Counted from the stretch's first letter, positions 1-6,722 are shown. The stretch: 11,242 nt of DNA from Clostridiales bacterium (GCA_019423725.1 JAHZAW010000011.1:1-11242), one strand, 5' to 3'. The notes: generated from the letters alone by a model not told the origin. Numbers and translations: made by a program.

Positions 1-50
1 GCATCTGCCTTACAAGCAGAGGGTCACAGGTTCGAGCCCTGTAACTCCCA
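1..50 (+). tRNA. tRNA-Val (anticodon UAC), 3' part, cut by the window edge
   Basis: The last 50 nt of a tRNA are present. The anticodon stem is TCTGC (4-8) with GCAGA (16-20), enclosing the seven-base loop CTTACAA. The anticodon at 11-13 is TAC, which reads GUA valine codons. A five-base variable loop (21-25) is followed by a perfect T stem, ACAGG/CCTGT, around the loop TTCGAGC. The 3' acceptor strand AACTCCC (43-49) and discriminator A50 follow. The acceptor 5' strand, the D arm and roughly 26 bases lie left of the window. CCA is not encoded, because A50 runs straight into a T tract, so the CCA-adding enzyme must finish the 3' end. Confidence 0.95.
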
Positions 51-84
51 TTTTTTTATGTCTGTATTTTTATTTTCTAACTGC

Positions 85-119
85 AACAGGCCATCATTTT
101 TAATGATGGCCTGTTTTTT
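85..119 (+). terminator. Intrinsic terminator after tRNA-Val
   Basis: A 13-bp perfect stem (85-97 with 103-115, GGCC-rich at the base) encloses a five-base loop and is followed by a T run to 119. It ends the tRNA transcript. On the minus strand the same hairpin is not followed by a T tract, so it is a poor terminator for the convergent lacI-type gene whose stop lies at 135. Confidence 0.9.
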
Positions 120-134
120 ATGTATTTTATATTT

Positions 135-1145
135 TTAAAAGTCTGAAGGCATGACCATAGGTGATGAACTTATATAGATAATTGATGGCTGAACTACTAT
201 TTTCTGAGGTTCTGTTATGGTCTGCTGAGCGAGGGCAATGGCAAGCTTAATGCAGCGTTCAGATATATCAGTCATTTTCAGATCAACAACGGTTATGGGA
301 GGGGTATAGCGGGCGGCAAGGGATGGTATGCCGGAACTGGTGGCGATAACATGTACATCCTTTCCTACAGCTATATTGGCCTCATTAAGGGCGCTTATTA
401 TTCCCATAGCAGTCATATCATACATACAAATTATAACCTTATGCAGCTCATTTTTTCTTATCATATTCCAGCCAATTTCATATCCCGTGTCTATCTGATT
501 ATTTCCGTAAAATAGATTGTTTTTTATATCTATTCCCTTTTCTTCGCATATTTTTAAGATCGCGGCTGAACGAAGGTTTAAGCCATAAAGTGTAGTAGGG
601 TTTAAAACCATTGCGATGTCATTTCCACCCACAGCTATGGCGTGTTCGGCGGTAAGTCTTCCAGCTTCGTCATGGTCAATGGAAACGGAGGAAAATCCAG
701 GCAGATCCCTGTTTAAAAGAACAGTCGGGACAGAAGGCATATTAGTTTCAAGGAATTTAAGATCCTTCAATCCTGCGGCTATGACTACAGCGGCATCGCA
801 GCTTCCGCCGTTCCATAGATATTTATAGTCACAAAGCTGGCCTAATTCATATGGTCTGACCACGATATCTATGGGAAGTACTTCTGAGGAAATAACATTG
901 CTTATGCCATAAATAAGCGTGGGTATGGTCATTTCCAGTTCTTTATACATAAAGTATACAGCGATTTTAAGGTGGCTGCTGTCGCTTAACTGCTTACGGG
1001 CATAACCAAGCAGATTAGCAGCGTCAGTAATGCGTTTTTGTGTACCTGCAGCTATTCTGTGTTCGTCACCCTTTCCGCTTAACACATAAGAAACGGTTGC
1101 GCTGGATACATTGCAGTATTTAGCTATATCGTTAATAGTTACCAT
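135..1145 (-). CDS. LacI-family transcriptional regulator, divergent from the diacid operon
   Basis: A 336-aa DNA-binding regulator, predicted cytoplasmic. Residues 3-23 (INDIAKYCNVSSATVSYVLS) form a typical LacI helix-turn-helix. LLGY marks the end of the headpiece near residue 48. The rest is a periplasmic-binding-protein-like effector domain, with LNRD, SIDHDEAGR and the VGGNDIAMV stretch in the expected order. An in-frame GTG lies three codons upstream at 1152-1154, but it abuts the AAGGAAG ribosome binding site. The ATG at 1143-1145 is about 8 nt from that site and is chosen as start. The linker after LGY is shorter than in LacI or PurR and lacks the usual N-x-x-AR hinge-helix pattern. 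Divergence from the lyase/permease/CoA-transferase operon suggests that it controls that operon. Most family members sense sugars or purines, so a diacid effector would be unusual. The effector cannot be read from the sequence. Confidence 0.9.
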   Translation of the reverse strand: MVTINDIAKYCNVSSATVSYVLSGKGDEHRIAAGTQKRITDAANLLGYARKQLSDSSHLKIAVYFMYKELEMTIPTLIYGISNVISSEVLPIDIVVRPYELGQLCDYKYLWNGGSCDAAVVIAAGLKDLKFLETNMPSVPTVLLNRDLPGFSSVSIDHDEAGRLTAEHAIAVGGNDIAMVLNPTTLYGLNLRSAAILKICEEKGIDIKNNLFYGNNQIDTGYEIGWNMIRKNELHKVIICMYDMTAMGIISALNEANIAVGKDVHVIATSSGIPSLAARYTPPITVVDLKMTDISERCIKLAIALAQQTITEPQKIVVQPSIIYISSSPMVMPSDF

Positions 1146-1175
1146 ATTTTTCACTTCCTTTTTTAACTACTTCAT

Positions 1176-1204
1176 AGGATACTTGATTACATTTTGGTTG
1201 TCAA
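1176..1204 (-). promoter_or_regulatory. Promoter of the LacI-family regulator gene
   Basis: On the minus strand, TTGACA (1204-1199) is followed by a 17-bp spacer and TATCCT (1181-1176). This is an exact -35 and a four-of-six -10, 31 bp from the chosen ATG. The 18-bp palindrome at 1230-1247 lies about 25 bp upstream of the -35. Confidence 0.75.
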
Positions 1205-1229
1205 TAAACATATACACATATAATTAAAG

Positions 1230-1247
1230 CTGCTTAAATTTAAGCAG
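1230..1247. promoter_or_regulatory. Candidate operator: 18-bp perfect palindrome
   Basis: CTGCTTAAATTTAAGCAG is perfectly self-complementary over 18 bp. It lies between the divergent promoters, nearer the regulator gene. Its half-site TGCTTAA recurs at 1364-1370, and inverted at 1408-1414, around the operon promoter. Symmetry and recurrence suggest a dimeric regulator site, most simply for the adjacent LacI-family protein. The centre is AATT rather than the CpG of classical LacI operators, so this assignment is inference. Confidence 0.6.
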
Positions 1248-1351
1248 ATAATGTTTATATAAATTTCAGGGACATGGGCCACATGTTAATATTGATTTTT
1301 TACATATGTCTGTATTTCATTATATGCAATCTGCTAAAGATTTAAAATCTC

Positions 1352-1379
1352 TTGACATATAATTGCTTAACAGTATACT
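1352..1379 (+). promoter_or_regulatory. Promoter of the lyase-permease-CoA-transferase operon
   Basis: TTGACA (1352-1357), a 16-bp spacer and TATACT (1374-1379) give a near-consensus vegetative sigma promoter 57 bp before the lyase ATG. A TGCTTAA half-site sits inside the spacer and palindromes begin at the -10, as expected for a strong promoter kept off by a repressor. Confidence 0.8.
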
Positions 1380-1415
1380 TATATATAAGTTAAATATTAA
1401 CTTAAAGTTAAGCAA
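1363..1415. promoter_or_regulatory. Nested inverted repeats over the operon promoter (operator array)
   Basis: Several symmetric elements overlap the start of transcription. TTGCTTAAC (1363-1371) pairs with GTTAAGCAA (1407-1415), 35 bp apart. ACTTATATATAAGT (1377-1390) is a perfect 14-bp palindrome. AAGTTAA (1387-1393), TTAACTT (1397-1403) and AAGTTAA (1405-1411) alternate in orientation with 3-bp and 1-bp gaps. The elements cover the spacer, the -10 and the first transcribed bases, which is a typical repression position. Which element is bound, and by what, is unknown. The TGCTTAA half-sites link them to the 1230-1247 palindrome. Confidence 0.55.
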
Positions 1416-1436
1416 ACATAAGCAGGAGGGAAATAA

Positions 1437-2336
1437 ATGAAAAAGAGAGTTAACATTTTAGAAGTAGGACCAAGGGATGGATTCCAAAATTTAAAGCAGA
1501 TGCTTACAACACAGCAGAAGCTGGAGATCATAGATGGGCTGATAGAGTCAGGCATTAAGGAGCTGGAAGTCACATCATTTGTAAGCCCCAAGGCTATACC
1601 CCAGATGGCGGATGCTAAAGAAGTTGCCAAATACTGCCTCGAAAAATACCCCGAAACAAAAATATATGCGCTCATTCCCAATTTGAAAGGAGCTCAGCTG
1701 GCCTGGGAGGCAGGGATCAGAAATGTATCGTATGTTATATCTTTAAGCGAAAGCCATAATAAAGCCAATATCAACCGTACCCATGAAGAATCATTTGCTG
1801 AGCTTAAAGAACTTATAGAGACATATCCAGGATTAAATATATGTGTCGGCCTTGCCACGGTATTTGGCTGCCCCTTTGAAGGCATACCGAAAATATCCGA
1901 TGCGGTAGCATTTGCTGAAAAACTTTGGGATTATGGAGTACGTTCCATAAACCTTGCGGATACCATAGGCATCGCTGATCCCAGACAGGTGCGCGAAACC
2001 GTTAAGGCAATGAAAGAAGCTCTGCCTGAGTGTGAATTCCAGATACATATCCACGACACAAGAAATATGGGCATGGAAAATACCCTTGCTGCCATTGAAT
2101 GCGGCATAACCACAGTTCAGTCAACCCTTGGAGGTCTGGGAGGCTGTCCCTTTGCTCCGGGCGCGTCAGGAAATACCGCTACGGAAGATCTTGTATATAT
2201 GCTTGAGAGAATGGGGTATGAAACAGGAGTTGATTTTGATAAGCTGCTGGCTCTCTCAAAATATCAGAAAAGCTTCATAGAAGGCGTATACAGCGGGCAT
2301 CATATGAACATAGGAACTAAAGTTCCCTGCTGTTAA
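1437..2336 (+). CDS. HMG-CoA lyase family enzyme (HMG-CoA or citramalyl-CoA lyase)
   Basis: A 299-aa DRE-TIM metallolyase of the 3-hydroxy-3-methylglutaryl-CoA lyase family. The family enzyme cleaves HMG-CoA to acetyl-CoA and acetoacetate using a divalent metal. EVGPRDGFQN (9-18) supplies catalytic Arg13 and Asp14. SFVSPKAIPQMAD (47-59), the metal ligands His204 and His206 with HDTRNMGMEN, the loop Cys237 in GGLGGCPFAPGASGN and Asn246 all follow the order of the human enzyme at a constant offset of about 28-29. Length and motifs indicate an intact enzyme. The protein ends in two cysteines (298-299). AGGAGGG lies 6 nt before the ATG. It is the first gene of the operon, with a permease and a CoA-transferase behind it. 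R-citramalyl-CoA lyase of Chloroflexus belongs to this same family and pairs with a class III CoA-transferase, so the substrate may be citramalyl-CoA (giving pyruvate plus acetyl-CoA) instead of HMG-CoA. Confidence 0.9.
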   Translation: MKKRVNILEVGPRDGFQNLKQMLTTQQKLEIIDGLIESGIKELEVTSFVSPKAIPQMADAKEVAKYCLEKYPETKIYALIPNLKGAQLAWEAGIRNVSYVISLSESHNKANINRTHEESFAELKELIETYPGLNICVGLATVFGCPFEGIPKISDAVAFAEKLWDYGVRSINLADTIGIADPRQVRETVKAMKEALPECEFQIHIHDTRNMGMENTLAAIECGITTVQSTLGGLGGCPFAPGASGNTATEDLVYMLERMGYETGVDFDKLLALSKYQKSFIEGVYSGHHMNIGTKVPCC

Positions 2337-2401
2337 TCGTATGATTTTGTTGATAATATATCGTATTATAGTTTAAAGATTAGGAAAGGGTGAAATTATC
2401 T

Positions 2402-3670
2402 ATGGACGTTATAGCGTTATTGATATTTCTTGGTACTATCATAATTGCTTTTATAAGAAAAATAAACGTCGGCGTACTTGCGCTGGCGGTAGGAGTAGTC
2501 GCAGTGAGGATATTCGGCCTGGAGGAAAGCGCACTGATATCCGCCATAAGTTCATCTATGTTTGCCACATTAGTTGGAATAACACTGCTTTTTGCGATCA
2601 TTAATTCCACAGGAGCCCTTGATCTGCTGGCACGAAAGATCGTTGCACTGTCGGGAAATCATACATATATAATCCCGGTTGCCATCTATGTGGCTGGATT
2701 TGTAGTAGCGGGCGTTGGGCCCGGAGCTGTTCCTGCCCTTGCCATCATACCTGCCCTTGGCGTATCCATAGCCGTTGAGGTAGGCTACAATCCCATAATG
2801 CTGGCCCTTGTCGGCGAATGTGGACTTATGGCTGGAAGAATGACGCCCATAACTCCTGAGGCAGCAATCATCAAAAATGCGGCTGAAACAGCTGGCTTTG
2901 GAAATGTAATGCCCACTCTGCTCATATGCCAGACACTTACAACTGCTGTATTTGCCATTGTGCTTTTTATAATTTTCAAAGGATATAAGCTTAAAAAACC
3001 CATAAATGCCTTATCGATGAAAGACTTGGAGAAATTCAGTGCAAAACAGATAATATCACTGCTCGGCATAGTGGTTATGATGGTGCTTCTTATCGGTTTT
3101 GATGTAAATATAGCCCTTGCCGCATTCATCGTATCAGCAGTGCTTCTTATCATTGGCATAGGAGATGACGGAGCCTGCATAAAGGCGCTCCCCTGGGGAA
3201 CCATATGTATGATACTCGGAGTGGGAGCCCTCCTTGATATTGTTAATACCGTAGGCGGCATAGAACTTATGAGCAATGCCATATCATCAGTGATGAGCAA
3301 AAATACTGCTGTTCCTTTTATGGGCGTATCCGCTGGACTTCTCAGTCTCGTAAGCTCTGCCCTTGGAGTCGTTTATCCAACTATGATGCCCATGAGTGTG
3401 GATATAGCCGCACAGGTAGGAGGAGTAAATCCGGTGGCGCTTATGGCGGCTGTAGGTATCGGAGGCTCACTTGCGGGAGTATCACCCCTTTCCACAGGAG
3501 GTGCGCTCATCCTTGCGGCCCTTGGAACAAATACTAAGGATTTCAATAAAGCTAAACAGAATAAGGAATTTATAAACTTGTTCATTTATTCAGCAGTGGG
3601 TCTTATTGTAATAGTTATAGTTTCTGCGGTGGCGTTCAACTTTATAGCCAACGCGGTTTATGGAATGTAA
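2402..3670 (+). CDS. MatC/DASS-like dicarboxylate permease
   Basis: A 422-aa, very hydrophobic integral membrane protein with roughly ten to twelve predicted helices and no signal peptide. It resembles ion-transporter-superfamily carriers of organic acids, especially MatC-type dicarboxylate carriers. Two features support this: a glycine/proline-rich re-entrant-looking segment (VAGVGPGAVPALAIIPALG, about residues 100-118) with GLMAGRMTPITPEAA after it, and a matching repeat late in the protein (VGIGGSLAGVSPLSTGGALI), as in two-fold pseudo-symmetric carriers. A GTG at 2390 is in frame but lies inside the AGGAAAGGGTGA ribosome binding site. ATG 2402 sits about 8 nt beyond that site and is chosen. 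The gene lies 65 bp after the lyase and 34 bp before the CoA-transferase, so it probably imports the acid those enzymes degrade. The transported substrate and coupling ion cannot be read from the sequence. Confidence 0.8.
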   Translation: MDVIALLIFLGTIIIAFIRKINVGVLALAVGVVAVRIFGLEESALISAISSSMFATLVGITLLFAIINSTGALDLLARKIVALSGNHTYIIPVAIYVAGFVVAGVGPGAVPALAIIPALGVSIAVEVGYNPIMLALVGECGLMAGRMTPITPEAAIIKNAAETAGFGNVMPTLLICQTLTTAVFAIVLFIIFKGYKLKKPINALSMKDLEKFSAKQIISLLGIVVMMVLLIGFDVNIALAAFIVSAVLLIIGIGDDGACIKALPWGTICMILGVGALLDIVNTVGGIELMSNAISSVMSKNTAVPFMGVSAGLLSLVSSALGVVYPTMMPMSVDIAAQVGGVNPVALMAAVGIGGSLAGVSPLSTGGALILAALGTNTKDFNKAKQNKEFINLFIYSAVGLIVIVIVSAVAFNFIANAVYGM

Positions 3671-3704
3671 ATTTAAATTTGATCAATGAAGGGAAGAATA
3701 TAAA

Positions 3705-4901
3705 ATGAATCATACAGCTTTAAATGATGTGACCGTACTTGATTTGACCAGGGTATTAGCCGGACCGTACTGTACAATGATGCTGGCTGACTTTGGAGCG
3801 AATGTTATAAAGATCGAAATACCTAAAAAAGGTGATGACACAAGGGCCTATGCGCCATTTAAAAATGGTGAAAGCCTTTATTATGCCAATGTCAACCGCA
3901 ACAAAAAGGGTATAACCCTCAACCTTAAGAGTGAAAAAGGCAAAAAGATATTTCTTGATATGGTGAAAAAGGCGGATGTGGTCGTTGAAAACTATCGTCC
4001 CGGGGTAATGGATAAACTTGGCCTTGGGTATGATGTTTTAAAGGAAGTAAATGACCAGATAATTTATGCTGCTGTTTCAGGATTTGGATGTTACGGACCC
4101 TATTCACAGCGTCCCGGATATGATATAATCGCCCAGGCAACCGGCGGACTTATGAGCATCACCGGTGAAGAAGGCGGACAGCCCTTAAGGGTAGGAAACG
4201 CCATGGGAGATGTGCTTGGAGGAATGAACCTGACCATAGGCATCCTTACAGCTCTCCATGCGAGAACTTTAACAGGCAGGGGACAGCGTGTGGACGTAGC
4301 CCTTGTGGATTCGGTGGTATCGAGCTTAGAGACTGGCATACAGAGATTTTTCGCCTCAGGAAAACAGCCTGAGCTTATGGGCAACCGTTATGCTTCAGCC
4401 TATCCCTATGATGCCTTTAAAGCCAGTGATGGAAGATTTGTAATAGGCTGTGCCAACGATAAATTATTTGGCTTATTATGTACAAAGGTGCTTGAGAGGG
4501 AAGATCTTTTAACTGATCCCAGATTTGAAACAAATGTAAAACGCTGTGATAATTACGCTGAGCTCAGACCTGAGATAGAAAAGTGGACCAAGGAGCATAC
4601 CGTTGATGAGTGTGTGGAAAAAATACTTGGAGTCGGCGTTCCTGCGGCACCGATCAACGATCTGGAAAGGGTTACGACAGATCCCCATATTGCTGTGGCA
4701 AGGGAAATGATCGTGCCCATAAAGCACCCTGTTATTGGAGATATGAAAGTAAACGGAAACCCGGTAAAACTTCTTGATACAAAGGCCGAGATAACACGTC
4801 CCGCTCCGACCCTTGGACAGGATAATGAAATGGTTTTCAAAGATATCCTTGGTTTAGACGGAGAAGAACTGGAAAAGCTCACAGAAGAAGGAATAATCTG
4901 A
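3705..4901 (+). CDS. Class III (CaiB/BaiF) CoA-transferase
   Basis: A 398-aa, full-length member of the formyl-CoA/carnitine CoA-transferase family, which moves CoA between carboxylic acids through an aspartyl-CoA thioester and works as interlocked dimers. LDLTRVLAGPYCTMMLADFG (13-31) is the family N-terminal signature. VVENYRPGVMDKLGLGYD (93-110) and GFGCYGPYSQRPGYD (126-140) follow. Asp140 of PGYD is the likely nucleophile, in front of the usual QATGG. GRGQRVDVALVDSV (191-204) is also typical. AAGGGAAG lies about 8 nt before the ATG. As the last gene of the operon it probably loads CoA onto the imported acid, making the thioester the lyase cleaves. Known relatives act on succinyl-CoA with citramalate, HMG, glutarate or itaconate. 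The donor and acceptor here are not determined. Confidence 0.88.
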   Translation: MNHTALNDVTVLDLTRVLAGPYCTMMLADFGANVIKIEIPKKGDDTRAYAPFKNGESLYYANVNRNKKGITLNLKSEKGKKIFLDMVKKADVVVENYRPGVMDKLGLGYDVLKEVNDQIIYAAVSGFGCYGPYSQRPGYDIIAQATGGLMSITGEEGGQPLRVGNAMGDVLGGMNLTIGILTALHARTLTGRGQRVDVALVDSVVSSLETGIQRFFASGKQPELMGNRYASAYPYDAFKASDGRFVIGCANDKLFGLLCTKVLEREDLLTDPRFETNVKRCDNYAELRPEIEKWTKEHTVDECVEKILGVGVPAAPINDLERVTTDPHIAVAREMIVPIKHPVIGDMKVNGNPVKLLDTKAEITRPAPTLGQDNEMVFKDILGLDGEELEKLTEEGII

Positions 4902-4983
4902 GAAAGATCATAATTTTATTCAATGAAAAAACGGCCATGATAAGTATGATTTTGAATATAATAAATTTCATTGGGTATGTTTT

Positions 4984-5014
4984 AGGGACAGTTTTTGTTA
5001 ACTGTCCTTTTTTT
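4984..5014 (+). terminator. Intrinsic terminator of the diacid operon
   Basis: GGACAGTT (4986-4993) pairs with AACTGTCC (5000-5007) around a six-base loop and is followed by seven Ts. The 80 bp between the CoA-transferase stop and this hairpin hold only a weak inverted repeat (CAATGAAA 4921-4928 with TTTCATTG 4966-4973). Confidence 0.85.
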
Positions 5015-5040
5015 ATACATTTTTGTCGATTTGTAAATTG

Positions 5041-5069
5041 TTCTAATTTTTACAAAGTATTATTATAAT
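5041..5069 (+). promoter_or_regulatory. Likely promoter of the radical SAM gene
   Basis: A perfect -10 TATAAT at 5064-5069 lies 48 bp before the ATG. The best -35 at 17-bp spacing is a weak TTCTAA (5041-5046). An inverted repeat, TTTGTAAA (5030-5037) with TTTACAAA (5049-5056), overlaps that -35. This suggests an activator or repressor site, although AT-rich chance symmetry is possible. Confidence 0.5.
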
Positions 5070-5117
5070 AACATAAGAAAAATTGGTACAACCAAAGTCG
5101 AAACGGAGGAAACTGTG

Positions 5118-6515
5118 ATGGAAAATAAACTTGCACACGCAGCTGAAAAAAAGGCCTTTGAAGTAATAGTTGATTCAATGATAAAACATATCGGAAAAGA
5201 TCCTTCAAAGAGCATGACGCAGCTTATAAATATAGGTGAGAAGTTTATAGGTGATGCCTGGGCTCCGGAAGCATATGACAAACTCAGAGCGGCTTTTTCT
5301 GATAAGGACAGCAAATGGGTACATTTCGGAGAAAGACTTATAAATGAGGTAGACCCCTTTGTACTTAAGCAGGCATTTATGACACTTGGATATGAAGCTG
5401 GATTCCGTGGATTCAGAACATGCCAGGAAATGAGCAAAAAATATGACTGTAATATCCCCTGGGTAATCCTTATGGACCCCACAAGCGCATGTAATATGCA
5501 CTGTACAGGATGCTGGGCAGCTGAATATGGCAATAAATATAACCTTACATATGAAGATCTGGACAGCATCATCACACAGGGTAAAGAACTTGGTATCCAT
5601 GCATACCTTATGACAGGCGGAGAACCCCTTGTTCGTAAAAAAGATATCATAAAACTTTGCGAGAAACATCAGGATTGTGCGTTCCACTGCTTCACAAACG
5701 GAACACTTATCGATGAAGAATTCTGCAAAGATATGCTTAGAGTAGGAAACTTCGTTCCTTCTATCAGTGTTGAAGGTTTCGAGGCTGAAAACGATGGACG
5801 CCGTGGAAATGGACATTTTGAGAAGGTTATGCATGCCATGGATCTTCTTAAGGAGCATAAACTTCTTTTCGGTACATCCATCTGCTACACAAGCAAGAAC
5901 TATAAGACAGTTACATCAGATGAGTTCCTTGATATGCTCATTTCAAAGGGCGTAAGATATACATGGTACTTCCACTATATGCCCGTAGGAAACGACGCAT
6001 CAACAGACCTTCTTCTTACACCTGAACAGCGTGAATATATGTATCACAGAGTAAGAGAGATCAGAGGATGGGAAGGCGGAAAAGAAATATTCGCCATCGA
6101 CTTCCAGAACGACGGTGAGTTCGTATCTGGATGTGTAGCTGGAGGAAGATGCTACTGCCATATCAACCCCATCGGAGATGTTGAGCCCTGCGTATTCATC
6201 CACTATTCAAGCGCTAACATCCATGAAAAGACACTTCTTGAGTGCTTACAGCAGCCCCTCTTCAAGGCATATAGAGACGGACAGCCCTTCAATGGCAACC
6301 ACCTTCGTCCCTGCCCTATGCTTGAGAACCCTGCAATACTTCAGAAGCTCGTTCATGAGACAGGCGCTGTATCAACAGACCTTCAGTCACCCGAGACTTG
6401 CGAGCATCTGTGCGGCAAGTGTGTAGAGTATGCTAAGGAGTGGAAACCCGTAGCTGACAGACTCTGGGCTGAGAGCCGTGAAGAAAAGGCTGAAAGAGAA
6501 GCTGCAAAGAAATAA
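5118..6515 (+). CDS. Radical SAM protein with C-terminal auxiliary cysteine clusters, function unassigned
   Basis: A 465-aa radical S-adenosylmethionine enzyme, predicted cytoplasmic and soluble. An N-terminal helical extension of about 112 residues comes first. The core begins with DPTSACNMHCTGCWA: Cys125, Cys129 and Cys132 form the CX3CX2C motif for the SAM-binding 4Fe-4S cluster, and GGEP (167-170) is the SAM amino-group motif. Eight more cysteines follow the core. Cys339, 345, 347 and 358 lie around a SPASM-like NPIGDVEPC, Cys399 follows, and a second CX3CX2C is at 428/432/435. The spacing differs from textbook SPASM. The charged tail ends in KEKAER-like lysine/glutamate sequence. An upstream in-frame GTG (5115) is only 5 nt from GGAGG. 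ATG 5118 at 8 nt is preferred. Codon use (many C-ending Phe, Ile, Tyr and Asn codons) looks more biased than in the neighbours, suggesting strong expression. It is monocistronic, and no precursor peptide gene is adjacent. The substrate is unknown. Confidence 0.85.
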   Translation: MENKLAHAAEKKAFEVIVDSMIKHIGKDPSKSMTQLINIGEKFIGDAWAPEAYDKLRAAFSDKDSKWVHFGERLINEVDPFVLKQAFMTLGYEAGFRGFRTCQEMSKKYDCNIPWVILMDPTSACNMHCTGCWAAEYGNKYNLTYEDLDSIITQGKELGIHAYLMTGGEPLVRKKDIIKLCEKHQDCAFHCFTNGTLIDEEFCKDMLRVGNFVPSISVEGFEAENDGRRGNGHFEKVMHAMDLLKEHKLLFGTSICYTSKNYKTVTSDEFLDMLISKGVRYTWYFHYMPVGNDASTDLLLTPEQREYMYHRVREIRGWEGGKEIFAIDFQNDGEFVSGCVAGGRCYCHINPIGDVEPCVFIHYSSANIHEKTLLECLQQPLFKAYRDGQPFNGNHLRPCPMLENPAILQKLVHETGAVSTDLQSPETCEHLCGKCVEYAKEWKPVADRLWAESREEKAEREAAKK

Positions 6516-6532
6516 TATATGATAAAGATTTT

Positions 6533-6565
6533 AAAGGACGTGTAATACACGTCCTTTATTTTTTT
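6533..6565 (+). terminator. Intrinsic terminator of the radical SAM gene
   Basis: AAAGGACGTGT (6533-6543) pairs perfectly with ACACGTCCTTT (6547-6557) around a three-base loop. A T run follows to 6565. It lies 18 bp after the stop codon. Confidence 0.93.
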
Positions 6566-6574
6566 GCAATATGC

Positions 6575-6602
6575 TTTATATTAATTTCATTTAAACTATA
6601 AT
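6575..6602 (+). promoter_or_regulatory. Possible vegetative promoter upstream of the sigma factor gene
   Basis: TTTATA (6575-6580), a 16-bp spacer and TATAAT (6597-6602). It would give a leader of about 170 nt before the sigma factor ATG. Between 6603 and 6690 I see no riboswitch or RNA that I recognise, only weak pairings such as GGCT with AGCC. The region is AT-rich, so confidence is moderate. Confidence 0.45.
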
Positions 6603-6695
6603 TAAGATAAAGACGGATAAATGTGGTGAAAATAGGCTTAGGGAAAGCATTTTGGAAAAGAGCCGGGATAGATAAAAAATAATAATTTTTAAGCA

Positions 6696-6722
6696 GCAAA
6701 CTTTTTTAATTTGCCGCACGTC
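6696..6722 (+). promoter_or_regulatory. Candidate ECF-sigma (autoregulatory) promoter
   Basis: GCAAAC followed by TTTTTT (6696-6707) matches the AAC-plus-T-rich -35 of ECF sigma factors. CGTC at 6719-6722, 17 bp after the AAC, matches their -10. Transcription would start near 6730 and exclude any longer upstream reading of the sigma gene, in agreement with the ATG at 6779. Known SigV systems activate their own operon. The element overlaps an imperfect inverted repeat (GCAGCAAA 6693-6700, TTTGCCGC 6710-6717). Confidence 0.5.

Noticed and set aside
1..130. tRNA 3' end as an attachment site for an integrated element
   Set aside because: No integrase, no repeated tRNA 3' segment within the window and no foreign-looking genes nearby.
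1146..1154. GTG start three codons upstream for the LacI-family gene
   Set aside because: The GTG abuts the AAGGAAG ribosome binding site with no spacing, whereas the ATG is at an ideal 8 nt.
2785..3300. Minus-strand open frame of 171 codons inside the permease gene
   Set aside because: It is antisense to a membrane protein gene with low-complexity hydrophobic codons, which often leave the opposite strand open. No start signal or family motif was found.
5205..5858. Long open frame on the minus strand (217 codons) inside the radical SAM gene, with another at 5063-5650
   Set aside because: They lie antisense to a clear radical SAM gene whose motifs are intact, have no ribosome binding site, and their translations show no recognisable domain.
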